DNA of 20,350 bases from Caloranaerobacter sp050286925 (GCF_050286925.1 NZ_JBFWFX010000026.1:1-20350); one strand, 5' to 3'; shown: positions 7,510-14,351, numbered from the stretch's first letter. Numbers and translations are program-made. Notes: generated from the sequence alone by a model not told the origin.

Positions 7510-7652
7510 GTCTAACGCTGTTTTTGTGCAAGGGGTTACTAGAATAGTTTTTTGGGATTATATCTACACCTTCTTACTAGGTGCCAGTATCGCCAAGACG
7601 GTATACTTTAAAGGTCCGGTTCGAAGACGTCGCAAACATGCGGACGTTATAG
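7510..7652 (+). other. Long attC-like site (about 143 bp)
   Basis: Left box GTCTAAC (7510-7516) fits RYYYAAC exactly; right box GTTATAG (7646-7652) is preceded by GAC. The interior is long, unlike its genes in base composition, and G+C-rich near the right end (CCGGTTCGAAGACGTCGC). The left part (AACGCTG..TTACTAG..GTTTTTTG) is repeated at 11605-11650, showing a shared site family. The reverse complement of 7503-7516 matches the start of its own cassette at 12 of 14 positions. Confidence 0.75.
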
Positions 7653-7716
7653 GACATAGTAAATAAAAGATATTGTCAGCCTTATAACAATCTTTGATTG
7701 GCAAGGAGGCTAAGTT

Positions 7717-8535
7717 ATGAGGAAAAAAAATATATTTATTATGTTAATAATAGTTATTATAGTTATTATATTTCAATATTATGAAAGCAGCAAATATGAA
7801 ATAAAGATTAACCCTTCAATTATGGATTTTAATGGAAGTAAAATGTATAAAGACTTTACAAAAAAATTCAATATTGAAGATAAAACTATTTATTTAGGAA
7901 AGTCAGGATTAAATACTAATACAGAATCTGATGATGAATTTGCATTTTTACTTCAAGTTGATCCTAAAGGTCAAATAAATTTTATATTTATGGAATGTTA
8001 TATTGATATTACTAATGAAAAATTATCAATTATTGAAAGAATAACTCAAAACATAAGAAAATCTTTGAAAATCAAAAAATCAAATTATTATGTGTACAGC
8101 TTAACTAAAATTAATACTAGAAAAAATATTTTTGTTACAAAGAAAAAAACAAAAGAGGAATATTATGATAATTATATCCCAGAACTTTCACTTCATGAAC
8201 TATTAATATCATTGGATAAGGTAAATTGGAATATAATTTTTGATTTATTAAAAGAGAGTTATCCATATAATTTTTATGATAACTATTATAGAAGTTTTAA
8301 AATTTCAAATGTTTATAAGAAAGGTGAACAAGTTTCATATAACTTTTTACCAGGTGAAAAAAAGACATATTATTTAATAAATAAATTAGGGGAAATTAAA
8401 CAACTTGATAAAGACGAGAAGTTGTATTTAGATAATGGAATTATAGAATTAAAAATTTTGTATACTCGACATACTTTATATGGAGGAATACCCAGTAATA
8501 TAGTTATATTATTAGAAATTAGTGATATTGATTAA
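7717..8535 (+). CDS. Membrane-anchored hypothetical protein
   Basis: This 272-aa protein begins MRKKN, has one strongly hydrophobic segment (about residues 6-20, mostly I and V) and then a long hydrophilic Lys/Tyr/Asn-rich region. That suggests a type II membrane anchor with an extracytoplasmic domain. There is no lipobox Cys. The ATG follows GGCAAGGAGGC. I recognise no domain. The gene is a single cassette: its start box (GTTATAGGACATAG at 7646) mirrors its end box (reverse complement of 8560-8573) at 12 of 14 positions. Confidence 0.6.
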   Translation: MRKKNIFIMLIIVIIVIIFQYYESSKYEIKINPSIMDFNGSKMYKDFTKKFNIEDKTIYLGKSGLNTNTESDDEFAFLLQVDPKGQINFIFMECYIDITNEKLSIIERITQNIRKSLKIKKSNYYVYSLTKINTRKNIFVTKKKTKEEYYDNYIPELSLHELLISLDKVNWNIIFDLLKESYPYNFYDNYYRSFKISNVYKKGEQVSYNFLPGEKKTYYLINKLGEIKQLDKDEKLYLDNGIIELKILYTRHTLYGGIPSNIVILLEISDID

Positions 8536-8566
8536 CTAAAATCATCCTTTAGTACCTAACTACATC

Positions 8567-8635
8567 CTATAACAAAGTAGTACCGATATTTTACTTAGAA
8601 TATGTAAAACATCGGTACTACTAAGAACATTATAG
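8567..8635 (+). other. attC-like site with perfect 12-bp arms
   Basis: Left box CTATAAC (8567-8573); arms AGTAGTACCGAT (8576-8587) and ATCGGTACTACT (8611-8622) are perfect complements. An inner stem TTTTAC/GTAAAA follows an AT spacer. The right box reads ATTATAG (8629-8635), with A in place of the first G. The inner segment ATTTTAC...ATGTAAAAC is nearly the same as in the sites at 5889 and 15601, although the outer arms differ completely. Confidence 0.8.
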
Positions 8636-8728
8636 GGAATATCCCTTGTTAAGACAATAACATAAATAGACTTATCCCATATTGAAAAACTTTGTTGTGT
8701 TAATTTTTAGTATAAATAGAAACACTAA

Positions 8729-9010
8729 AAACAGAGTCCAGAAATCATTGAATTTAAGACAGTCTTTGATTTCTTTGTTAAAGTATATTTTAATAATAAT
8801 TTTAAAGGTGAACATGGCTTAATACTTTTATGCATAGATGAAGATAAAATTATCGCAGAGTTAAAATGGGAAGATTTATACAATGAAGGTAGAGAATATT
8901 CACATATTTATGGAGAACTTAACATTGATTCTGTAATAAAAGTTTTTCCTTTTGAACCAAAAAAAGATGGTTATTTTAAATTACCTAAAGAATTAAAGGA
9001 ACTAATATAA
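8729..9010 (+). pseudogene. Hypothetical ORF without a start codon
   Basis: An open frame of about 93 codons runs from after a stop at 8726 to TAA 9008-9010, reading EFKTVFDFFVKVYFN, EHGLILLCIDEDKIIAELKW, REYSHIYGELNIDSVIKVF and a C-terminal YFKLPKELKELI. It has no ATG, GTG or TTG near the 5' end and no ribosome-binding site, so the N-terminus appears lost. I do not recognise the family; small acidic proteins of this kind can be immunity-like, but nothing here proves that. Bases 8640-8728 upstream hold no gene. Confidence 0.5.
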
Positions 9011-9043
9011 AAAACATATATAGCGACAGAAAATGCTCAAAAC

Positions 9044-9050
9044 GTTAGAC
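9044..9050 (+). other. Cassette right box GTTAGAC
   Basis: GTTAGAC, preceded by AAC, fits GTTRRRY exactly and comes 24 bases before a strong AAGGAGGAG ribosome-binding site. No matching left box or full stem is visible upstream, so the site's left half was probably lost with the 3' end of the preceding unit. Confidence 0.5.
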
Positions 9051-9073
9051 AACATCTATTAAGGAGGAGAATA

Positions 9074-9250
9074 ATGAATCTTATTGAAATTGTAACTACT
9101 TCAAAATGGAAAAGTAATTTAAAACATGTCTTCACCGGGAGCGAAGCTCTATCAGGGGGTAGTGCTTTGGGGGTCGGCTCAGGGTCGTCGCAAATACCAG
9201 ACGTTATACGCAATAAATCGATTTGGAGATATTACTTTTTGGAGGAATAG
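9074..9250 (+). CDS. 58-codon ORF running through an attC-like site
   Basis: ATG at 9074, about 9 bases after AAGGAGGAG, opens a frame starting MNLIEIVTTSKWKSNLKHVF. After about 20 codons the sequence becomes G+C-rich site DNA, and the frame continues through it (TGSEALSGGSALGVGSGSS), ending at TAG 9248-9250, four bases before the NUDIX start. I infer a cassette gene whose body was deleted, so that its first codons were fused to the cassette site. The native product is not recognisable. Confidence 0.4.
   Translation: MNLIEIVTTSKWKSNLKHVFTGSEALSGGSALGVGSGSSQIPDVIRNKSIWRYYFLEE
9115..9209 (+). other. G+C-rich attC-like site
   Basis: The right box GTTATAC (9203-9209) is preceded by GAC. The left box is not clear (TCTTCAC near 9129-9135 may be a decayed form). 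The stretch 9130-9200 is markedly richer in G+C than everything around it (CACCGGGAGCG, GGGGGTCGGCTC), as in the sites at 2261, 3181 and 7510. Confidence 0.5.
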
Positions 9251-9253
9251 ATT

Positions 9254-9709
9254 ATGTCTAGACAACCAATTAATGTTTTAGTTTTTCCATACTTTATTAG
9301 TAATAATGGTAATATAAAATATGCATTGTTTAAAAGGTCTGATATGAATTGTTGGCAGGGGATTGCGGGAGGAGTTGAAGAAGGAGAAAATATTTTAGAT
9401 GCTGTGAAAAGAGAATGTTGGGAAGAAGCAAATATAGATATAGAAAGTGAATTCATTAAACTTGATTCCATGACATCAATTCCTATTACTGAAATTAAGG
9501 GAGATTGGGATGATAATACTTATGTTGCAACTGAATATTCATATGGTGTAAAGCTTATTGATAAAAAGATTGTTCTATCTAATGAGCATAATGAGTTTGG
9601 TTGGTTTACATATGAAGAGGCTATGAAATTATTAAAATGGGATAGTAATAAGACTGCTTTATGGGAATTAAATAAAAGATTAGTTGAAAATAAAGAAGAG
9701 GAAAGATAA
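9254..9709 (+). CDS. NUDIX hydrolase
   Basis: This 151-aa protein carries a complete NUDIX box at residues 39-60: G39, E45, then R53-E54 and E57-E58 in GGVEEGENILDAVKRE followed by CWEEANI. The Glu residues bind Mg2+. NUDIX enzymes cleave a nucleoside diphosphate linked to another group, for example damaged dNTPs, NADH or Ap4A. The substrate is not clear here. The ATG at 9254 follows TTGGAGGAA. Its stop overlaps the start of the ASCH gene by one base, so the pair is probably translationally coupled. Length and motif are normal, so it is likely active. Confidence 0.9.
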   Translation: MSRQPINVLVFPYFISNNGNIKYALFKRSDMNCWQGIAGGVEEGENILDAVKRECWEEANIDIESEFIKLDSMTSIPITEIKGDWDDNTYVATEYSYGVKLIDKKIVLSNEHNEFGWFTYEEAMKLLKWDSNKTALWELNKRLVENKEEER

Positions 9710-10029
9710 TGGAGCATTTTATGAGACTTTTCGAGGAACCTTTTGAATTGATAAGGTCTAAGAAAAAAATTATAGAAATAAGATTAAATGATGAGAAACG
9801 ACAAAAAGTAAAAATTGGTGATACAATTATTTTTTCGAAGTTACCCGATTGTGAGGAAAGATTAAGAGTAAGAGTTCTTGGATTATTACATTATTATACT
9901 TTTGAACAGCTATATGAGGATATACCTTTTAGTCATTTTGGATGTGAGGGAAAATCAATGGAATGGATGTTAGAAAGAACTTATGAAATTTATACTAAAA
10001 AGCAACATTATTCTACACATAAGACGTAG
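9709..10029 (+). CDS. ASCH-domain protein, C-terminus probably truncated
   Basis: The ATG at 9709 overlaps the NUDIX stop (TAATG). The 106-aa product starts MEHFMRLFEEPFELIRSKKK and continues IEIRLNDEKRQKVKIGDTI, the typical N-terminus of Firmicute ASCH-domain proteins. ASCH is a PUA-like fold proposed to bind RNA. The C-terminus (YTKKQHYSTHKT) departs from the usual ending just where the next cassette site begins, so I infer loss of roughly the last ten residues by fusion to site DNA. NUDIX and ASCH next to each other suggest a nucleotide or RNA-modification task, which is inference. Confidence 0.75.
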   Translation: MEHFMRLFEEPFELIRSKKKIIEIRLNDEKRQKVKIGDTIIFSKLPDCEERLRVRVLGLLHYYTFEQLYEDIPFSHFGCEGKSMEWMLERTYEIYTKKQHYSTHKT

Positions 10030-10057
10030 TACGACGGTAAACTTAAGAACGTTATCT
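10026..10057 (+). other. Right half of an attC-like site
   Basis: GTTATCT (10051-10057) preceded by AAC marks the right box. GTAGTACGACGGTAAACTTAA before it resembles a right arm, but the left box and left arm are missing, consistent with a deletion that also trimmed the ASCH gene. Confidence 0.4.
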
Positions 10058-10088
10058 GTAATAGCTAAAAATTCATAAGGGGGAAAAC

Positions 10089-10556
10089 ATGATGAAGGAA
10101 AAGAATAAAACTTTACTACTTATATTTATACCTTTTTTATGGGGATATATAATTAATATTTTAGTTTGGAAAGTATCTATTATTGGTGATTTATATTTCA
10201 GACTTAATATAGTATGGGAAACTATATTTATTTTGTTTTGGTTTTGGACAGGAACTAAATTTGCTCAATATAATTCAAACAAGGTAAAAGCATATATAAT
10301 TGGTAATAGTATTTGGTTGCTATCGTTTTTAGTTTATATTTGGCAGTTTATATTATTAAGTGGAGAATCGAGAAGTTTTAGATTGGCTGGATTATCGCAA
10401 CATTATATTGCAGGAATAGTATTCATAAGTAAGAAGATAATAAGATTATTTACAAATACAATTTCTAGCGAAACTGTGATTATATTTTCATATAGTTTAA
10501 TGATTACTATTTTCACTACTGGTTTCATATATAGAATTAAGAATAAAAATAATTGA
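10089..10556 (+). CDS. Small multi-pass membrane protein, unknown function
   Basis: This 155-aa protein has about four hydrophobic segments (near residues 8-27, 36-58, 68-88 and 130-150), with short loops and a basic C-terminus (RIKNKNN). The ATG at 10089 follows AAGGGGGAAA. It is rich in I, W, F and Y. I recognise no family. It comes right after the cassette box at 10051; I cannot find its own end box downstream, where 200 bases of AT-rich DNA precede the next gene. Confidence 0.55.
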   Translation: MMKEKNKTLLLIFIPFLWGYIINILVWKVSIIGDLYFRLNIVWETIFILFWFWTGTKFAQYNSNKVKAYIIGNSIWLLSFLVYIWQFILLSGESRSFRLAGLSQHYIAGIVFISKKIIRLFTNTISSETVIIFSYSLMITIFTTGFIYRIKNKNN

Positions 10557-10717
10557 TTGGTTTGTAATTATATTTTTTTAGAAATAATTTATGTATCATT
10601 ATAAAAATACATAGAAGTTTGATGAATATAGATTAAGTCCATAATATGTAATTCATAGAAATGGATATATGATTTTTTAAGGTAAGTAAAATTAATATAA
10701 ATAAAATCAAAAAAATC

Positions 10718-10725
10718 ATTATAGG
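10718..10725 (+). other. ATTATAGG box, probable cassette start
   Basis: ATTATAGGG here repeats the variant right box seen at 8629 and 11574 (A replacing the first G of GTTATAG). It lies 33 bases upstream of the gene at 10758. The rest of 10557-10757 is AT-rich DNA in which I see no gene. Confidence 0.35.
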
Positions 10726-10757
10726 GAAATTTTAGCATTAAATGAGGTGGTAATATA

Positions 10758-11477
10758 ATGGATTTTTATAGAGCAAGAGAAAAAGATTTTAAGTATATAC
10801 AGCACGAGAAGAGTTTAATTCATAATACTGCTTTAATTGCATACGAAGGGGATAATGTTATTGGAATACTGGAATATGAGATAAATAGTATAGAAGAAGC
10901 TGAAATTGTAAACTTTAGTATTTTCGAACTATGTAAGAAAGAATTAGCATTTAAAGGATTAATTGAAGAAATAATTTATTGGAATCCATATTTAAAAAGA
11001 ATTATTTATAAAGAAGATAATAAAATTATAACAAAGGATGTTTTAAAGTATGCTGGATTTAGGGAAAATTCTATATGGCAATTGGATGTAGATAATAATA
11101 TTGAAGTTTTTAGAATTGATATAGAAGAAATAACCCCTCAACAGTTGACTGTTAGTAAAGAAAAGATAGATAGAGTAAATAAGTGGGTTGAGAAACCAGA
11201 AGATATAGTTGTTGCCTGTATAAAAATAGGGGACAAGATGGTTTGTATAGATGGGTACTCTAGGTTAGTTGTAGCTTATACTAAAGGTTTTAAGCATGTT
11301 TATGCTTATCTTGAAACTGATAATGATAATATAGAATTTTATAGAACTTGTATGGAATGGTGTAAAGAGCAAAATATTTTTACAATTAAAGATTTAGCTA
11401 ATAGAATAGTAACTCCAGAACAGCATGAAAGGCTATGGATTAATAGATGTCAAGCATACTTAAGGGAATGTAAATAA
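10758..11477 (+). CDS. GNAT-like protein with a C-terminal ParB-like segment
   Basis: This 239-aa protein has an N-terminal half (about 1-110) that looks like a weak acetyltransferase (GNAT) fold: LIAYEGDNVIGILEYEI, then VLKYAGFRENSIWQLD. A second part (about 115-200) resembles a ParB/Srx-type domain: KPEDIVVACIKIGDKMVCID, then GYSRLVVAYTKGFKHVYAYL. The C-terminal part (EWCKEQNIFTIKDLANRIV, PEQHERLW) is basic and helical. The GNAT signature RxxGxG is not clearly present, so activity is doubtful. The ATG follows GAGGTGG. The TAA stop lies in the left box (AAATAAC) of the site after it. Both domain readings are from pattern only. Confidence 0.5.
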   Translation: MDFYRAREKDFKYIQHEKSLIHNTALIAYEGDNVIGILEYEINSIEEAEIVNFSIFELCKKELAFKGLIEEIIYWNPYLKRIIYKEDNKIITKDVLKYAGFRENSIWQLDVDNNIEVFRIDIEEITPQQLTVSKEKIDRVNKWVEKPEDIVVACIKIGDKMVCIDGYSRLVVAYTKGFKHVYAYLETDNDNIEFYRTCMEWCKEQNIFTIKDLANRIVTPEQHERLWINRCQAYLRECK

Positions 11478-11580
11478 CTAAATTTTAGTCGCGGGGAAAC
11501 GACATATAATAAAGGTTCATCTATGAATGATCTTTATTATGAGTAAGACCGAATATCTGTATTTATCTGCAAGATTATAG
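11472..11580 (+). other. attC-like site with extended hairpin
   Basis: Left box AAATAAC (11472-11478) contains the stop codon of the gene before it; right box ATTATAG is at 11574-11580. Between them lie GTCG/CGAC (11488-11503) and a long hairpin: ATAATAAAGGTTCAT (11506-11520) against ATGAATGATCTTTATTAT (11523-11540) with a two-base loop and a short bulge. Confidence 0.5.
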
Positions 11581-11608
11581 GGTAAAAGGTTTTATTACTT
11601 CCTATAAC
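11574..11608 (+). other. Emptied mini-cassette
   Basis: ATTATAGGG (11574-11582) and CCTATAAC (11601-11608) face each other only about 18 bases apart, with no room for a gene. The two boxes are near reverse complements, as the two ends of one cassette should be. I infer a cassette that lost its gene. Confidence 0.4.
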
Positions 11609-11671
11609 GCTGCTTAACAATGGATTACTAGGGCAGTTTTTTGAGATTATACAAACACACTTTCATATCAC
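11602..11671 (+). other. Truncated attC-like site, left part only
   Basis: CTATAACGCTG followed by TTACTAG and GTTTTTTGAGATTATA resembles the left half of the site at 7510-7652 (AACGCTG..TTACTAG..GTTTTTTGGGATTATA). It runs directly into the module-end terminator, with no right box. Confidence 0.6.
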
Positions 11672-11676
11672 CCTGT

Positions 11677-11750
11677 AATCAGACATCTCCTAGAATTATC
11701 TGTTTTAGTTATGAGTAGTTTTTCTAGGATTAGATGCCTGATTTTTTTAT
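11677..11750 (+). terminator. Conserved module-end terminator hairpin (copy 2)
   Basis: AATCAGACATCT (11677-11688) pairs with the TAGATGCCTGATT side (from 11731), with inner CTAG/CTAG pairing, followed by a run of T. It is nearly identical to 20157-20230 and close to 6483-6558, and closes module 2. Confidence 0.8.
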
Positions 11751-12021
11751 ATAATAAATAGTCTTATTTCTTGTAGTGTGGCGACAAATAATTACGAGAA
11801 CATAAAAAAATAAAGGAGTTTACAATTTAATAGAGAATATTTTCATTTGAAAGAAAATATTGTAATAAAGTATGTTAGTGGAAGAAGGATTTGAATGGGA
11901 ATAAATAAAAAGCAACACATACATTGAGAAATATATATGCAAATTTTACCGGACAATTATTCGTAAACACCATTATATTGTATTATAATATGGACTCTAA
12001 TTCGCGAAAAGAGAGTTAGCA
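11751..12021 (+). repeat. Leader repeat C, start of module 3
   Basis: This third leader copy has the internal hairpin AATATTTTC (11836-11844) with GAAAATATT (11853-11861), and ends in a short hairpin (ACTCT/AGAGT around 11995-12016) and GTTAGCA (12015-12021). TATAAT at about 11984-11989 could be a -10 element, but no good -35 lies at the right distance and the element is not conserved in copies A and B. Confidence 0.8.
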
Positions 12022-12065
12022 GAAATAACCATTGAAAGAATTTCTTAATAGAGAGGTGATTATGC

Positions 12066-13142
12066 ATGAATAATGTTCATGATTTTATTTATTTAGATCA
12101 CCGAAGAGTCTTATCTTTTGGTTCACAATTATTGGAAGGGTTAGCTAATTCTATTTCAGTTACAAAAGAGAATAAGAAAGTTTCAGAAAAGAAAGTTGAA
12201 ACCAAAGCTAAAATTCATGGTGATTTAAGTATAGGTGATGATTCTTCGAAATTATTGTACGCATTGGTTGGCTTACTAGGTAAAGGTTCAATTGGAGTAT
12301 CAGGAGAAATAAATCCAATTTTTTCATCAATTAATACTCTTGGTGAAAACAGAACTGAACAAAGGCTCCTGGACCATTTCTAGTTTACACTACTAAGAAA
12401 TGCACTTATAGAACAAAGATTACTTAAAGACTTAGATGTATTTAAACAAAATGAATGGAGCAATGGAAAAGTACTTGAAAAAATAAAACCTGGTGATTTT
12501 ATCGAACTAACTTGTCGGGTTAAACTTTTGGATATTAGCCACCTGGAAAGTATTGTAAATTCAGTAGAGAAAATATTTGAAACTATACAGCAAATGGGTA
12601 TATTTGAGAAAGCCGAAGAAAAATTTCAGGCTGGAGAAAGTTTGGATGAATTTGTTGAGGAAATTCACAGTACACCGATTACTATTGGTTATGAATATGC
12701 TAAAAAGACACTTGGTAATGGCATCAACCCATTACAATTTAATGCGATTATCGAACTGATGAAAAATATCTCAAAGGAAGGATTTTCATCAATACTTGTT
12801 CAGATTATTGCTCGTCCAAAACTAATATCTAAAAGTGGAACTAAATTTGTTGCACCTATACGGACTGAATATTTAATCGATACAAAGGAAGAGCTAATTT
12901 TTAAATATGGATATGAACCGGAGCAAGACTGGAAATTAGTAGGTCAAGTATGCAAGATTCCTAAGAATAAAAAGAAAAATAAAATTAACTTTAATAGGTT
13001 CAAGAGTTCCAATTTTACTGCCCTCGATGAAATTGTAGAAGAATTAACAGATTCTTTTATGGATCTTAGCTTAGATATTGGTATGCATTCTTTTGTTAAA
13101 CATCCTGATGTATCAATTAATCTAATAGCTTTATATAGGTAA
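12066..13142 (+). pseudogene. DUF6414-like gene interrupted by an amber codon
   Basis: A single frame runs from ATG 12066 to the stop at 13140-13142 (358 codons) with one in-frame TAG at 12381-12383. The protein starts MNNVHDFIYLDHRRVLSFGS and continues after the TAG with FTLLRNALIEQRLLKDLDVF, KPGDFIELTCRVKLLDISHL, a helical middle and FSSILVQIIARPKLI. The start and layout suggest DUF6414 (function unknown), moderately sure. The ribosome-binding site GAGAGGTGAT fits the ATG at 12066 better than the one at 12062. Two partial products are possible. It is the best-defined cassette: its two ends (12015-12030 and the reverse complement of 13151-13166) match at 15 of 16 bases. Confidence 0.65.
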
Positions 13143-13159
13143 TAGTCAATGGTTACTTC

Positions 13160-13235
13160 TGCTAACAGAGCCTTACCGCAACTTTGTCAATATGCACGTG
13201 GTTGGAACGCTGCGGTAATCCTCGGGACGTTAGGT
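13160..13235 (+). other. attC-like recombination site
   Basis: Left box TGCTAAC (13160-13166), right box GTTAGGT (13229-13235, preceded by GAC, exact GTTRRRY). Arms CTTACCGCA (13172-13180) and TGCGGTAA (13211-13218) pair, with a second pairing of GAG with CTC outside and a G+C-rich centre. It separates the DUF6414-like and HNH cassettes. Confidence 0.85.
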
Positions 13236-13290
13236 GCAATTATATTTTATTTCTTAAGTGAACATTATCAAAGTAAAGTGAGGTGTACAA

Positions 13291-14262
13291 ATGAAAACAT
13301 GTGCATACTGTGGTAGTAATCAAAATAAATTAACAGCAGAACACATAATTCCTTCTAGTTTGATAAGGTTATATCCAGAACAGGATGTTAATATAACTCC
13401 ATATAGGATTTATAAAAATAATAAAGGGCACACAATTAATGATGTATGTTCAAAGTGTAATAATGAAATCCTAGGTGACTTAGATAATTATGGTGTAAAA
13501 TTGGTTAAAGAATTTTTTCTAACGGAATATAACAAAGATGATATCATTGATTTTGAGTATGACTATGATATGTTGGCAAGATGGCTATTGAAAATAGCAT
13601 ATAATTTAGAACGTTCTTTAAAAAGTGATGTTAAATGGTTTAGAGATAATATAGACTATATTCTTAATGGAAAAAATCTTTCAAATAATAAGTTTTCGAT
13701 ATTTTCGGGGTTATACGTTGATATGACACCGATAGGAGAAGAAGAATTTGGATTTGTACCTTTAAATATATTAAAAGAACCTTTAATTTATAAGCATGGA
13801 GTAGCTCATGATTATTTTTTTAGTAAAATTGGTCTACGAGATGAGTTTATATATTTTAAAGGAGTAGAAACTTGGTTTATATATAGATTTGGTTCAGGAA
13901 TTTTTATAGTATTTTTATGGTCTGATAACATACAAGATGAAATTATTAAGAAGTACGAGTTATTTTTTGAAGAATATTATCCATATAATATGTTAATTAG
14001 GGACGGGCATAGGAAATTAAGAAGAGTAACAGATAATTTTTCATGTATTCATTTAGGTTGGATTAGTTCAAATATAGGAATAGAACTTTCTGATAATTTA
14101 ATTAAAAGTAGTTTGAATGGTAGAGAGGTTCACAAAACTAGAGAAGATTGGAGAAAGAAAAGGACAAAAGCAGATATAATGAAGGGGAGAATTATGAATG
14201 AACACCATATGTTCCCTGATAATAAGAAGGTTAAGAAGCAATTTGATAAATTGTTTAAATAA
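13291..14262 (+). CDS. HNH-type endonuclease-like protein
   Basis: This 323-aa protein begins with a zinc-binding HNH-like motif: C4 and C7 (CAYC), E17-H18 (AEHIIPSSL), then C53 and C56 with N57-N58 (CSKCNNEIL). This is the pattern of HNH nucleases with a structural zinc ribbon, where the His acts as the general base. The rest (about 65-320) is a long region I do not recognise, with several aromatic blocks (WFIYRFGSGIFIVFLW) and a basic C-terminus. The ATG follows AAGTGAGGTG. Such proteins occur in restriction and phage-defence settings, but no partner is adjacent. The gene is intact and occupies a single cassette (ends match 8 of 9). Confidence 0.7.
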   Translation: MKTCAYCGSNQNKLTAEHIIPSSLIRLYPEQDVNITPYRIYKNNKGHTINDVCSKCNNEILGDLDNYGVKLVKEFFLTEYNKDDIIDFEYDYDMLARWLLKIAYNLERSLKSDVKWFRDNIDYILNGKNLSNNKFSIFSGLYVDMTPIGEEEFGFVPLNILKEPLIYKHGVAHDYFFSKIGLRDEFIYFKGVETWFIYRFGSGIFIVFLWSDNIQDEIIKKYELFFEEYYPYNMLIRDGHRKLRRVTDNFSCIHLGWISSNIGIELSDNLIKSSLNGREVHKTREDWRKKRTKADIMKGRIMNEHHMFPDNKKVKKQFDKLFK

Positions 14263-14282
14263 AAAGAGAATAATATAACAGC

Positions 14283-14351
14283 ATCTAACACAGTATTACC
14301 GATACCATATAAAAAATATATATGGTATCGGTAATACTTAGACCGTTAGAC
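14283..14351 (+). other. attC-like site with perfect 19-bp arms
   Basis: Left box ATCTAAC (14283-14289) and right box GTTAGAC (14345-14351) both fit the integron consensus exactly. The arms AGTATTACCGATACCATAT (14292-14310) and its exact complement (14320-14338) are joined by a 9-base loop. ACC precedes the right box. It is the cleanest site in the sequence. Confidence 0.9.

Noticed and set aside
8567..8635. Intergenic hairpins as plain Rho-independent terminators
   Set aside because: Most lack a T run after the stem and are followed by a conserved GTTA or ATTA box; only the three module-end hairpins have the T tract.
199..12021. CRISPR array
   Set aside because: The repeats are long, few, kilobases apart and differ from each other; there are no short regular repeats with spacers and no cas genes.
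11751..12021. A strong sigma-A promoter in the leader
   Set aside because: A TATAAT occurs in copy C only; no well-spaced -35 is conserved in copies A and B, so I list it only as a possibility.
12381..12383. Pyrrolysine or other recoding of the TAG in the DUF6414-like gene
   Set aside because: No pyl genes or recoding element are visible and the family is not known to use it; a simple nonsense mutation is more likely.
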